From Ptiloglossa arizonensis (lineage: Eukaryota; Arthropoda; Insecta; Hymenoptera; Colletidae), in contig NC_135061.1 of NCBI RefSeq assembly GCF_051014685.1, positions 5,690,029 to 5,754,028 of the forward strand: a stretch of 64,000 bases of DNA, written 5' to 3'. Of this stretch, positions 1 through 12,720 are shown piece after piece. The position numbers were made by a program, and so were the translations under genes. How positions within the stretch are numbered: the stretch's first letter is position 1; every line of letters begins with the position of its first letter. A model generated the notes under the pieces. That model made no database searches and was not told the origin of the DNA. It was given only the letters and a program-made list of their open reading frames with translations.

Positions 1-1699
1 GGTTAAACAACCGAAATTCATTTTTTCCGAGGGTAACGATTATCAATGATGGTAAAAAGAAATCGCGACGCTGGAATGCACAGTGTAGAGAAAAGGTAAA
101 CGAGGTTGTCGAATTTAAATGGGATAAGGTTTACCATTCAAATATGGTTTCCCAATTATGGAGAAACACACGTCGAGGACGTACTTAAATATGGAAATAT
201 TTAATGTTTGTCCTTTTATGGATGTAATTTCATCGTTGATAATTAAATTAGACAAAGTTCCATACAATCTCGGAGATACCACCGAAATGGTTTGTTAATT
301 GGATAGTCAAAATTGTCGTGAAATTTCGACGAAAGGAAGTTGGAAACTACGATACACGAACATCGAAGTACTCCTCGGTGTAGCTCGAATAGGTACAAAA
401 GATGACTATTTCGAACGGATAAACTTTCTTCGAAATGAATTCCATATCGTTGAAAATGATATGGTTTTTTTATTTTTTATTTTTCCGCAATAACTCGAGG
501 TACGCGAGAGAACAGCCGAGTAGTTGTAACGGGACTTACTGCAGAAGTGCAACGAGTGCACCGTTGCATCGAGAGCGATGAAAAGGCTGCTAAGTACGAA
601 ATTGCTTTCTTATGTTCCCTCGATGGGAAATTGTTTGTTGTGCATCGAATATCAGCCAGGGTGCAATTTGCGTGAGAGGTTCAGTCACGGAGAAGTTCGA
701 TCCCCGTTATCACTTGTTTGCGGTGTCATTAGTGTCCTGGATTCGACGTCTTACCTACCAGGTTTCAGCGCGGTGGGGAAACGTGACGTAGAGGTTAGAG
801 CCGAAGTACCGCAATAAGTTAATTATGCATTCATCGTTAAAAGTTCCTTCTGGAGTCCGATGGTACAAGAAGTATGAGATAATGGTAATGTTAATTAAGG
901 ACGGTACGATGGTACGTGAGCTGAATGGAGAGTAATGCCTCCACCCATGATGTCCCGTTTACTTGCTACGGTCCCTCGTTTGGATCATCGCGAATAAATG
1001 TTCGGTGAAGAGGCGAGAGTCTCTTCAGCGTGCAAACATCGGTTGTAAATGGTTATAAGTAAACAGAACTCGGTTCGTTTGTACAAGTTTCGATTACTGG
1101 AACAAGACTCTTGGTATTAGGGATTCTAATGTCGCGCCAGACTCGGTTAACTTTGAACCGAGACCGAAACCAAATTGTTAGATGTATCTTAGTCGCAACG
1201 TACCGCTACTCTCGCAACAAATTAATGTCGTTCGGGATTGGACCAAGTAGAAATTGTAGCAAATACGGTATAGCGTAACGCTAACTTTGTTACGGTAGTT
1301 CCAACTGAAAACGAACAACTGAATTATTATAAAGGATACACGATCCTTTCGTTCGAATTTTTCTCTTTCGTGATCATTTATCTTTCAATGGTATTGTCCA
1401 TTTTTTTTTTTTTGACGCAAATTATGTAGCGTTTGCGTTAAAAGCGCGGGAAGAAAATTGTGGATTTTTCAAACGTTCTCGAGGTTGGGATGTGTTGTAT
1501 TTTTAATTGTTTTTATATAGTCTATCGTTTCGGATTATGTCGACCGATGACGAAATAAAGATGTTTCAAATTGGGAGCAGTCACATCTTACCGTTTTCAC
1601 TTTGCAAATATTTAAAAAAGAAATGTCCTAAAAAATTCAGAGTCACCATCGTGAAAATAAAAGACTCTCAGAAAATTGGTAGAATATCAAAGATCCATT
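1..1699. other. no gene seen
   Basis: No recognisable exon, RNA gene or repeat. Open frames at 299-493 and 578-817 are short, one lacks an ATG, and neither resembles a known family. A run of 14 T lies near 1400. Confidence 0.6.
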
Positions 1700-1789
1700 G
1701 TAATAAATTTTTGTCGATCGAACTACTCGGAGTTAAAATACATCGTGATAGATTTTTCTCTATTAAACAACTCGGAGTTAAAATACCGT
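1700..1789. repeat. 45-bp tandem duplication
   Basis: The motif CTCGGAGTTAAAATAC occurs at 1726 and again at 1771, with a partly matching lead sequence before each copy. This gives two imperfect copies of a 45-bp unit. Confidence 0.7.
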
Positions 1790-4700
1790 AGACAATATTT
1801 ATCTCGTTCCAGCACCCTTTCGTCGTTTAGAAAATTGACTGGATGAAAAGATCCGGTTTATTTGACCCGTCTCTCTAAAATATCCCACGACGTTCAGTGG
1901 CAGTGTCAGTTCCAAGTAGAGTAACCGCTACGTTTTTCAAATAAAAGCGCAACACGATAAATTCATTCGTGCATACGGGCTCGGCGTTAAATTGCTCGCG
2001 CTGTCGAAAGCAGCGTTATTTCCATCCCGTCGTGACAAAAATGTTAATAATTCCGTAGACAGTGAAACGCTGGTGGGCCGCGAAACTCCCCGATTCCGTC
2101 GTCAAATATTAAAACTTTCCGCGCAGGGATTCGACCGTCTCCGTGCACGCATCGCGCCAGCTGGGATATGCGGTTCACGAATACGTGTTTCGAACTCATT
2201 GTAGGATTGCGCCGCGCCGAGAATTGGAATAGGAATATGGGCGTGGTTCGAGTGCGCGGGTGATACCGGTTCGAGTACTGGCATCCGTCCAGAACTTAAT
2301 ATTTTTGTTTAACGAGTCCCGCTTTATGGGAGCGCTCCGTTCCAGTTTCGCTAATTGGATCGCGAAGGTCTGTCTTCGCTCTTTAGTTCGAAGACTACCG
2401 GCAAACTTTCAGCCACACGCCGGTAACAACTCACCGGTTGCCATCCACGAGCCGTAACCAGTCGATACTTACTCGATACGCAACGTTCATTGTGTACGAT
2501 CCACGAACTCCGCGAATTTCAACCCTTAACGGTTCCGAAGTATTTCAAGTTTACTTACCGCCAACTCCAAGTTTTATTCTTCATGCGAAGAGAAACTTTC
2601 TACCGAATATTTCTGGACGAAATGTAGCAACGAAACTAGCGATCTTTCAGTGAAAATTTATCGATGTATTGTTGAAATTTATTTAATTGGTTGGTACCGG
2701 TGGTTATGGAATTAAGGTGAATAAAGTTGTAGGATATACGTGTATCCAATCAGCTAGTAGTAGGAACGAAACGTTAACAAAGCTCACGATTAATAATTAT
2801 GCTAACTACGCTTACTACGCTATTCTTATCTTACGCGACAGGATACTCTTCCACAATTTTCCAACAATCACTCCCAATTACTGCTACCCTAAACATTATT
2901 CTCTCGCACCTTGTATCTTCGCACGTTCTCTTTCGTTCTAATTTTTAATCTCTCTAACTTCATTCTTTCGATACAGAAAAGCGATCCCTTTCATTCTCAC
3001 TCATTACCACAATATATATTCAGAGTCATAGGATCAGAAGATTATTTAAGTTTTGTATTCTTCTTTTCGAAGCATTCTACACTAAGTATGCCTGGTTTGT
3101 GGATGCAAACGTTGCAGTGAAATCTAGTTTCTCGTCTTCTTGGAATCTTTCGATCCCAGGGTACTGTGTAATCTTCTCTAGCCTCGATGTGAACAATGTG
3201 GACTTTTCCATTTAGTCGCTGGAAGCTTTGTTCGGTATTAACGCGTTCTTGAAATTTTTGCCATCGTATAAGGATTACAAGCGACATTGGACCCATAAGT
3301 AAAAGACCGTGCCGCTTGTGTGGCAACATTACGGGTTAAACGAGGAATCATTCCCGTAGAATTCTACGCGAATCGTTTTTATATCGGATACTCTGGTCTC
3401 GATCATCTTTTATTTCGCTCCGTTAGAAGATCTCGGACATTACTGGAAGACGTTCACGGAATTTTATCCATTTTCCGTTACTCCAGCCGCAGTGCATTCT
3501 AGGATTCGCTGAAGGGATTTTCCTAAGAATGTTTGAATTCCGGAGCACACTTTGTTTCGAGCAAATAGACTGTCCGGTGCAAGCTTGAAATTTCACTGCC
3601 GCTTGTTTACTTTTTAAAGGATACATTTTTCTTGCAAATTCATCGACTTGCGAACAATGTTGCCAATATCGTGTTTGAACATTTACCGCACCGTGGACGG
3701 ACCCATTGCGATTTCGTCTTCGTTCTTTCTTTCAAATTGCAATTATGAACTTAATTCGAAAGAAATTAATTTTCTATTTGAAATTAATCACGGTACACGA
3801 GGATATGCAATATGAACGAAATGTGTAATTTTTCAACACTTCCTCCAGTTTCCAGGATTTTTTATACTTTCGATCAAGAATTGAAACCTAGTAGGAGAAA
3901 AATGAACAATAATTACGTAAAAATTCAAAAATGCATCTACGAAATGCGCGCTCCTTTGTGCAATTGGAGCGAAGTTTTAATTTTAAAAAGTCTACTCGAG
4001 CTCGAATTAGTCGAACGAATCACCATTGAGTCGAAATTCGAATAATCGTTATATCGAACGTGCTTTTCGAGAGGATAATTGTTTAAATTTATTGGAGAAT
4101 ATACCGTCCCTGGTGCTATTAGAATGTATTCGATTGTAGATAACATTTTCGTAGTAATTGTTCGTTATTTGCTTTCGCCAAGGTTTTCGATATAACATTC
4201 TGTCAAATTGGTTTAAGTCAATTTAGAGTGGATAATGAACACTGTATCTCATTCATGAAATTCTATTAATGGATTTGGCAAAAACAGGTCGATCATTCTC
4301 AACGAACGTGTCAGTTTCAAATATAGAGCAGATCGTTCGAAAGATATTCGCGTAAATTCTACGTATGTCTTAGAAATTATTTCACTGCAGTTCGATCGAC
4401 ATGCATGAACCGCTCAAGGTCACTTCCCCTTCCCCGTGCTATATTCGCACCTCCCACCATTCTCAATTTTATCTTGCGCGAGCTTGCCATCTGTTTGAGA
4501 AGCTGGGATCCTGCAAGTTTGGGCTTTCTATCAATCACCACGGATGAAGCGATGGATTAGCCAAACGGTATAGTAGTGGAGGCAGTCGCTTAGCGATAAC
4601 GAGCAATCATAATCCTCTGTTCCGTGTATAATTTATTACTGGCTTGATCCTCGGGGACTCGTTTTCGGAAAATAATTATTTTATTTCTTACCGAATCATA

Positions 4701-5018
4701 TAAAGTGTCTAGACCGAAGCAGGTCCCTTAAATATTTCCCTTACTTTTAACGATACGACAATAGTTTCTGGTCGATTTTTGAACGATTTGAAAAGAGTAG
4801 TGCTATGGAAGAATTCGACACAAGAAATACAACTGTTCGTAGTTTGTTTTTGAATGATTTTGAAAGCAGAGTACTATTTTTCCCCCATAGTAGTCTTCTT
4901 TCTGAATCGTTGACAAGGAAGATATTTCTCTTTCGATATGGACATGAACAATGACATTTGAAATGAACAAAGACTAGGGCTGATGTTGATCCATGAAATG
5001 TAAGAATTTTCGAACGAT
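1790..5018. other. no gene seen; single-copy-looking DNA
   Basis: I found no convincing coding exon. At 4414-4422 there is TCAAGGTCA, which equals the extended monomeric nuclear-receptor half-site (FTZ-F1/ERR type). It sits in a locally GC-richer block (about 4390-4640) that may be regulatory. One 9-mer in 3 kb is weak evidence. Confidence 0.35.
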
Positions 5019-5042
5019 AATTCTAAATAATTATTTAGAATT
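5019..5042. repeat. 24-bp perfect palindrome
   Basis: The 12-base arm AATTCTAAATAA at 5019-5030 is followed at once by its exact reverse complement at 5031-5042, with no spacer. It could extrude as a cruciform. No flanking element explains it. Confidence 0.85.
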
Positions 5043-5317
5043 TTAGTGCAAATTACCTTGAAGTTGTAATATGAGAATATTATTAAAGCCAGACATTCGT
5101 TGATATCCCTGAAGAGGTAAAACGTAACTGTAATACGAACACTGAGAATTGTCGCGTTAAATGGAACTATTACTATCCGAACGATTCACTAAAGTGGAAT
5201 TATAGCCGTTGCAAGCTAGGTAGTTTCTACGTCTTCAACTGTCACTGCATTGCGTCAAACGTCTTATCAGATTTCACGTCTTTTTGTAGTTTTCTCGTGC
5301 CGAGTCGATGGCACTTT

Positions 5318-5515
5318 CAAAAATTTCAGTGACTATATCTTGCAATCTGATATCTTCTCTATCTCTTATCGATTTGCTTTCAGTATCGATCTACCTGTAA
5401 GCTCTATCTCTGTGAGCCTACAAAATGAAGAATCTACTTTCGAAAACCTCAGTGACTATACCTCACGACCTATCTTCTCTATCTCCTACCAATTCGTTTC
5501 CAGTATCGGTCTACA
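5318..5515. repeat. imperfect 123-bp tandem duplication
   Basis: CAGTGACTATA occurs at 5327 and 5450. Each is followed by ATCTTCTCTATCTC, a TTTC(A/C)AGTATCG motif and a TCTAC end. Copies are 5318-5394 and 5441-5513 and differ at many bases, so the duplication is old. Confidence 0.75.
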
Positions 5516-6119
5516 ACTACCTTCCTCGTTACGATCATCACCGAAAGATCGACAAACGACTTGAGTCCATAGTCGTCGATCGTCCACTGGCTAAAATCCG
5601 TCTCTTTCACGGTGAGCAGACGACGGTTATCAAAACTCAACGAGGCGAGTGAAACGTCTCGCTCATGTATTATTTACCCTTGGTACTTAGCGTCGGATCC
5701 ACTCAGCGGCCGCGATGAACATCACCGTCGGTTTCACGGTGCGAATCGATTCATCGAAGGAGAGGAGAGTCTAGAAACGGTGGGTGTATCGTAACCCCCG
5801 TTTCCTCGTCAATTCCAACGAAATCGTGGCTAAGAACGGTGCAGAAATCGCGGCTGGAAGAAACTACCCCCACCAGGTCTCTTTTTGGCCGCGACGCTGG
5901 GCCGCCGTCTCTAGGCGATTTCCATGACAATGAAATACCAGAACGTCTCGAGTGGAATCTCGATGAAATATCTCTGGTGACGTTCACGGCAGGACTCGAA
6001 TGACAATGGTGGAATGAGGTTATCCGGCACTTTACCGTCGTCACTGGCTCGCGTAGAAAAGGAAGGAGAAGTCATCGATGAGAATCGAGACGTTCGTGTG
6101 CGGACTCGGTTTCTGGAGA
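5516..6119. other. no gene seen; flank of TIR element
   Basis: CpG-rich DNA with no recognised product. An 18-base string starting AAAGGAAGGAG at 6058 is repeated exactly at 6760, inside the neighbouring TIR element, which may mark an internal duplication or an older insertion event. Confidence 0.4.
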
Positions 6120-7617
6120 TACAGGGTGGTTGGAAAGTCGCGGTGGACCAGGAGGAAAATTCTACGTAAAAAAAGAAAGAGAAAATCTCCTGTGCAGTTT
6201 TCTCATTCGAGGTTCCCCTTTCGAGGAAATCGAAGCTGAAGTTTGGTCCACTACGCGATACGTATCATGTATTCTATTAATCGTTGTCTTTAGAAACGTT
6301 AGTGTTCATGAACATAGATGACGATAGGATACTGTAAGGAGTGTCAGGTGGTTGTCTGACAAAAGTCATAGTTCATCGAGAGTGTGTCGACACTGTGGCG
6401 ACCCGTGCGACGCGCGTGACGTCACGCTGTACACAGGTCCACGAGTGTTGAGACGCTTTGAAAACACACAACGGACGTGTCACTCGTCGATACCAATACC
6501 GCTGCAGGACGATGTCGATGGTTGTCCTCAGAAAACGAAGCACTTGAAGATTTGTTCCGAGGATGACTTTACTTCGCTTTACCACGAAGCGAAGAGTCGA
6601 ACGCCCAGCAACATCTTCTGCGTCACTGGTCTCAGAAGGTCTCCAATAAAGGACGTTATTTAACCACGACCACGTCGTTGTTTGTCCCTTGCCCTATCCA
6701 CAACACAGTACTCCCTGTGGAAGCTCGTGGATGTAACGCTGCTGCTGAAAGTAGTAAGTAAAGGAAGGAGAAGTCATTCAGTTATCTCTAATCCGAGATG
6801 ATTACTCATTTATCCATTTCGAGAAGATCGATTAAAATTTACGACCTCTTTGGAGAAGATTAATTAAAATGCACCCCGTAGATCTAACGTGGTAATGAAT
6901 GACGTGGACCATTGGGAAAATACCAATACGAAATATTTGTTATTGTATACGAAAATACAATACTTCACACATTGAGTCATCTACCATCTGGTCGACCACG
7001 ATTTTCGACACACCCTGTACATGACGTTCTTGTTATTTTTATCACACTTAATTAGCGTTCAAATTCAGTATTTACGAAACTATCGAAATGGTACGATGGT
7101 TCGTGGTCGATTTCTCTGAATACGGAGCGTCGAGTGAACAATTTTTCTTTCACCTTCTCTTCACACGAGTCGTCTACTATCTGGTCGACCACGATTTTCG
7201 ACACACCATGTACACGACGTTCTTGTTATTTTTATCACACTTAATTAGCTTTTAAATTTAATATTTGCGAAACTACCGAAATGGTATGTTGCAAGGTTAG
7301 TGGTCGATTTCTCTGAATACGGAGCGTCGAGTGAACAATTTTTCTTTCACCTTTTCTTCACACGAGTCGTCTACTATCTGGTCGACCACGATTTTCGACA
7401 CACCATGTACATGACGTTCTTGTTATTTTTATCACACTTAATTAGCTTTTAAATTTAATATTTGCGAAACTACCGAAATGGTATGTTGCAAGGTTAGTGG
7501 TCGATTTCTCTAAAAACGTAGCGTCGAGTGAACAATTTTTCTTCTTTTTTTCTTTCATCTTCTCTTCACACGAGTCATCTACTATCCGATCGACCACGAT
7601 TTTCGACACACCCTGTA
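6120..7617. mobile_element. Tc1/mariner-type TIR element with tandemly repeated right end
   Basis: The left end at 6120 reads TA then CAGGGTGGTTGGAAAGTCG. The right end, read on the minus strand, is TA then CAGGGTGTGTCGAAAATCG. Over 30 positions about 24 match, and both ends abut TA, the target duplication expected of the Tc1/mariner superfamily. The right terminus ends first at 7019 and recurs about every 195 bp to 7617. The interior (about 0.85 kb) has no recognisable transposase, so the element is non-autonomous. An internal 103-codon frame (6352-6663, first codon not ATG) has a CxxCxxxC start but matches no transposase I know. Assignment to superfamily is inference from the ends. Confidence 0.6.
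6967..7617. repeat. about 195-bp tandem array made of the element's right terminus
   Basis: The block TCGACCACGATTTTCGACAC begins near 6992, 7185, 7382 and 7591 (spacings about 193, 197 and 208). Each is followed by ACACC(C/A)TGTAC. Between them is a unit holding GACGTTCTTGTTATTTTTAT, CACACTTAATTAGC and a variable pyrimidine-rich stretch of TTTCTTTCACC type. Copies two and three are closer to each other than to copy one. The last copy is truncated at the element boundary. Confidence 0.85.
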
Positions 7618-9003
7618 CAACGGGGTAGGAACCGATAGGGACGCGAAACTCCGCCGCAAGACGAGCGCGAAAGTTTCGTTGCACCTGGTTTGGGGGTTGA
7701 TGGATGGATAGTCTGAGAATGAGGTGGAGCAGGGTGATGGAGACAGGTGGAAGAGAGTGGAAACTGTCGAGAGAAGGGTACGAGGAGAGGTATACGAGGG
7801 ACAGCATTGTGCTGGATGCGCGCCAACGAGTTTACCGTGGATGTTTTTATTTTCGTGGCTGCTCCAAAGTGACGCTGTTTCGGGGGTATTTAGATTTCTT
7901 TTTTCACCGGCAACCCTTGCGGAGATGACTTTGGCTCCGGGGAATTATTGGCTCGCGATTGTATGGAAATGTTTCTTTCGAGTGCAACGAAAGTAATCGA
8001 CCGGGAACACTTTTGTAAAAATAAATTGGGCGTTTCGTCCAGGTTCAAGCGCCGTAGAACTTGTTACCGTGGCCGATTTATTTCCCTGGACACTTTTATA
8101 CGACATTGCGGAGAATTATGCGAATTATCGGAGGCATAATTATACTCCCAGGGTTTCGAACCGTTTAGAATTCTGAAAACATGGCGGTGTTCCAGAGTAT
8201 TTCTATTAATGTCCGAATTAATTGAATTCAGTGATCATTAGGTGATTATTAGGTATCGTTGTGTCATTTTTAGTTAAATTATGCACAATAGAGACACTTT
8301 GTCGTTCAGTTTATCATAACCGTTACAATCTTGTTACTAGATCTTATCTAATTCTATATAAAATTAAAACAACTACACACCTAATAATTTCTTCCAGGTA
8401 TTCTACGAAAAGTTTCTCACCTGCTCGACACGTATAAAGTCGTTTGAAATTTCTATGTCGAATTGAAATCTTTTTAATAATTCTTAAGAGAACTCTTCAA
8501 ACGAGAATATAAACTCTCTTCGACTTTTTAACGAAATAAATTTCGTTTACACGAGTGTTCACTGTCCGAATCGAAATATCTCGTCCAGTGTGTCTGGGTT
8601 TCAGATCTCGTATACAAAGAATTCGGGTGTTCTAGGTCTATTGAATTCCGAAGAGGCATTTTCTGTACCATATAAGTTTGGAGAAAGGTTTCTCTTGTAG
8701 AAAATTGTCCAAGTGGCGACGAAGATACGAATCGGTGAGAGATAAACTTCGGACGTAGCGTGGATGCAGCAGAGCTTTGTATCGCAACTTTAGACACGTG
8801 GTCAGACATTGATCCGAAGAAATAGGAAATTATTTCTACGAACCAATAATTCTTCTTTTCGTCTCAGTTTATTTGCGAGCCAATTTCGGTTGTGTTAATT
8901 TATTGATCGTACAATGAACAGCATCGTTTCGAATTCATCAGCATCATTACCTTCTCAAGGTGACTTCTTTCATCGTGAACTTGTATGGTTCACAAATATC
9001 TGA
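7618..9003. other. no gene seen
   Basis: Overlapping open frames at 7620-8140 exist in several frames on both strands, which points to local base composition and not to coding. No known domain, splice pattern or RNA gene is visible. Confidence 0.5.
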
Positions 9004-9209
9004 TAGATTGTTCAATAAGTTTTGTCGTTAAGAAATTGAGCTATTAGGTTCGTTTTATTTTTCTAAAAATGATACTACTCTTCGTTGAACATATGTGAAG
9101 TTTCATGTAGATCTGTCGATTCGTATATTTACAGTTGTTCAAAGTCGAAGTGTCGTAGTATTTTTTACAATGGAAAAAACGACAAAACTTATCATCGAAC
9201 AACCCAGTA
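9004..9209. mobile_element. mariner-type MITE, about 200 bp
   Basis: The left end after TA at 9004 is GATTGTTCAATAAGTTTTGT; the right end (minus strand, after TA at 9208) reads CTGGGTTGTTCG then ATGATAAGTTTTGTCGTT. Both share TTGTTC and TAAGTTTTGTCGTT with a 3-base indel between. Ends of the form GTTGTTCnAnAAGTTTTGTCG are typical of mariner-like elements in insects. Only about 150 bp lies between the ends, so no transposase can be present. The ATGGAAAAA string near the right end is not followed by a reading frame. Confidence 0.65.
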
Positions 9210-12200
9210 ACTATTATTATCGAATGTTGATTATTATACATCGTTCGCTTCTCATCTTAACTCGCTATCTAACTGTAGATGTTAATTTTCCGAGCTTGGG
9301 CTCGTGATGAGCTTAGTCTCCAAGTTTCTTGTCTTCAGCAACTTATCTCAAGTATTTGGAAACTATCCTAGTACTCGTGTTAACCGAGATCTGCAAATTC
9401 TTTGACAGTTTGACGTGGATCCAGCTCGGTTGTAATATTTTTAAATGTTTCGAAGTAAATTTTGGACACTTACATCATATTTCGTGTGTGTATGCATATG
9501 CAATTTAGCGAAGTTAAACAAATTCAACGATATTACGTTTATCAGATGTCAAATGGTTAGCACGCGAATGAAAAATATTCATAAAATTCGATTAACGAAA
9601 ACACGTGGATGAGTAATCAACGTTGCTTCGTAAATTTCCTCGTTTCGCAGCATTGTCGTTATATTACGTTACCTAACGTTACTTCCTTAATTTCAATGTC
9701 GAGTTCCGCGCAATTTTAAATGCGAAGAGCAGCTTCATGAATTTATTGTATCCAGTAAAGTTTCATTACAAGGTTTCCTCGTAAGGAACGAAAGTTTCCC
9801 GACGTTAATCGGAACTTTATGATCATCTTGAAAACGACATTGATTAAAGAGATTGTAGCTATTCAGAAAATATTGCGAAGTTATATCGTTCCGTTCCGCC
9901 ATTTGTATCAAAATCTTACCAAAGAAATGTTCGCCTGGGCGAACCGAGTCCGCTTTCTTCTACTTTGCATCGAGACAACTTCGAATTAAGATGATAAAAC
10001 GTTATTAATATTAATTTCTTTCCACCTTGCTTCATTACTGACTATTTATCGCACATTTATGCTCTCCGTTTAAGATTTTAATTGATCAATTTATTATCTT
10101 TACCGCGTAAACATAAATATACAGTTACGTATTGAAACTTAATTTTAATTGAATTCTAACTTCAAAGAAATAATCGTACCTCGATTTTTTAATATCGATC
10201 ATTCTGTGTGGCAAATATCGTACGTAATCTTGCCACTATTTGTGTATTCTATATGTGCGTAGTTCGATGTACATTACGTATAACTTTTCCGTGAAGTGAA
10301 TAAATTACGCACGGATAGAAGATAGCAAAATGGTTCGAGACACGTAGTCTTTAGTTGAAATTGCCAACACGACAAAAGCAATTCCATTATTGGTATATAT
10401 GTACATACGTCTATCGATTCTGTACGTTGCAAGCTGATCATGAACGAGAGCGGCTCTGTCTCAGCTAAATACATTGCCTGTGATATTGAAGTAAAGTGCG
10501 AGCTTACTGAAAGCACTTAGTTAAGCTTAAAGCAAAGAACATTCAAAGAGACTGTTATTGGAACAGAGTGCGTGATACATTTTGGGATACGCGTAGTGAC
10601 TTTACCCGGATAGATATATTATGTATTTTCAGTTCATTTACTCCAATATCAAGTTTCTACGTTTCAGAAAATTATAATACCTATTATATTGTAAAATTAT
10701 CAATTCTCTGTTTGAATGGAAAAGATCTATCAAGGGCGAAGTTAACGTGTACCATATTATTCTATTTTTAATGGAAACTCATCAGTACACTTACGATGCA
10801 AATTTTAAACGATTATTTAAGTGCGTACAATGATTCGATACTTACGAAACGTATAGGTACTTATATTTACAAACAGTAGACAGTATTCGGTATCGTATGG
10901 ACTTAATTATAAGTTTTCAAGTAGAAATGATTACTTTCTCTACTTTTTCCTCTCTTCTTACTCTCTTGCACTCCGAACGTTCTAGTTGTCGCTCCAAATC
11001 GTTTCCCGAGAATATGATCTAAAAGTCACCAATTGAATCGAAGTTGCTGAAACTTACAACCTCGCTCCACTTGCATCAAGGGCAACATTGAATGAGTATT
11101 CATCTACTATTCATAATGCATTTTTCAATGTTTCATATTCGTCGGTGATAAGTATTCTCGTCAATTCGCAGTTTCATTAGAAATAAAGTCTCCTGCCAGT
11201 GTTCCAGTTTAGCCGATTGCTATAAATAAAAGTCACGTTCCGAGATATCTGTAATACATTATAAAATTTCTAATAACACACTTTTTACCTGTAATTGCTT
11301 TATTCGTTATTTTTATCTGCAGTCTCGATATCGTAGAATATATATATAAAATAAGAAAATATAACCTGTTCCTTTTGGAGAGTATTTAATTTTTAAATTG
11401 CCAATCGTCGGATAAAATAATAAGTAGACGAAATGATTCCTTGTAGCTTTGCTCGTTATTTTAATTTCATTAATTATTGTTTACAATCAAAGGTACAATT
11501 ACTAGTAACGTAACACGAGATATATTTAAAATAAAAATTGTGCAGAATTTTGAAATGCAGTGAGAACTGCATATTCATACAGATGCACATATGAGAACTC
11601 TCTCGATAATCACGACTCCTTCTTGAATCATACTATGTTTTTTCGTTGTTCCAATAATTTTTCTCACTTGTTTACAATTTCATTTCAAAATCTTTCTCAA
11701 ATCTGTAGCCAGTAATTGTAATTGTTATGGAAAGAAATAATAGGAAAATGTACGCAGAAAATCGTTTAAAACCACGTGCATTTGTTTTTTTTTTCCACGC
11801 AACTGTATGATTACAGAATGGAAACGTACAAATTACCGTATCTCGATACCTACCGTGAAACTAATATACGTTCGTTCGCGTGACTTGCTTTCCGCCCCTC
11901 TCTGCAAAATTACACGCCATCCTTTCGAAACTCGTTGCACCTTGCTATTCTGTATCGCGAGCAGCGTTCAGAATTACTACGCTCATAAATATAGACAATG
12001 CAGGCAATGCCGTAAGTGGAAATATTAAAAGTATCGTTAAGAACAATTGTTGCAAAAGTGTGTACGAAATTCAATTAGTTTGCGTTTAAAACGTTCGTGC
12101 TACGTGCACGTGTTGCATGGATTCTAGCAATGATTTCTTCGGAAATTCCAATCATCGAGCCCACTGACGTATTACATACATGTACGTGATATTGCTCGGG

Positions 12201-12354
12201 GTTAGGATATTATCTTTGAATTATTTTTAATATTTTTCCAAACAAGTCGATGACGAATTCCGTAAATAATACGTAAACACTGATTGCAAAACGTATCACC
12301 CGCTGTAAAATAAATTCACACTTGGAACGAATAAATTTGTGCTACGAATTTGTG
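9210..12354. other. no gene seen; AT-rich
   Basis: AT-rich sequence with short T and TA runs. I recognise no exon, RNA gene or tandem array. Confidence 0.5.
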
Positions 12355-12720
12355 AAACATCGTATCGTGCTGAAAATATTACATAAGTATGTCTTTACAG
12401 TACGTAAACGTTTTCGAATAGAATAATCTCCAAGTTTTCGAATAAATGTTCTCAATCTTGAGAAAATTTTCGATGCATTCGTCTGTTTAACACAGAGTGC
12501 TATTTGATACATCGTGTTCCTATCTACATCGAACACGTCACGTTACGCTGAAAGCACCACATATATACATCTACGGTACACAATCTCTTTGAATAGCATA
12601 ATCTCCGAGTTTGCGAATAAATGTTCCCAATCTTGAGAAAATTTGCGAGGCATTTGTCTTTATTCGACGCATCGCTACCGGATACATCGTGTCCCTGTCT
12701 GCACCTAACACATTTACGTC
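12355..12720 (-). repeat. 175-bp imperfect duplication with an open frame in both copies
   Basis: ATAATCTCC(A/G)AGTTT and the following 35 bases recur at 12424 and 12599. On the minus strand both copies read through in the same frame, sharing the peptide core IFSRL then TFIRKLGDY. The downstream copy (12571 up to about 13000) lies in a stop-free stretch of roughly 140 codons with no early ATG. Comparing the two copies codon by codon I count about 12 amino-acid-changing and 6 silent codon differences, close to what neutral drift gives, so the frame is not clearly coding. It may be a decayed exon pair or simply a duplicated non-coding segment. Confidence 0.55.

Noticed and set aside
6352..6663. 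103-codon frame with CRHCGDPC, considered as a zinc-finger protein
   Set aside because: It begins without ATG, lies within a non-autonomous TIR element and shows no regular finger spacing.
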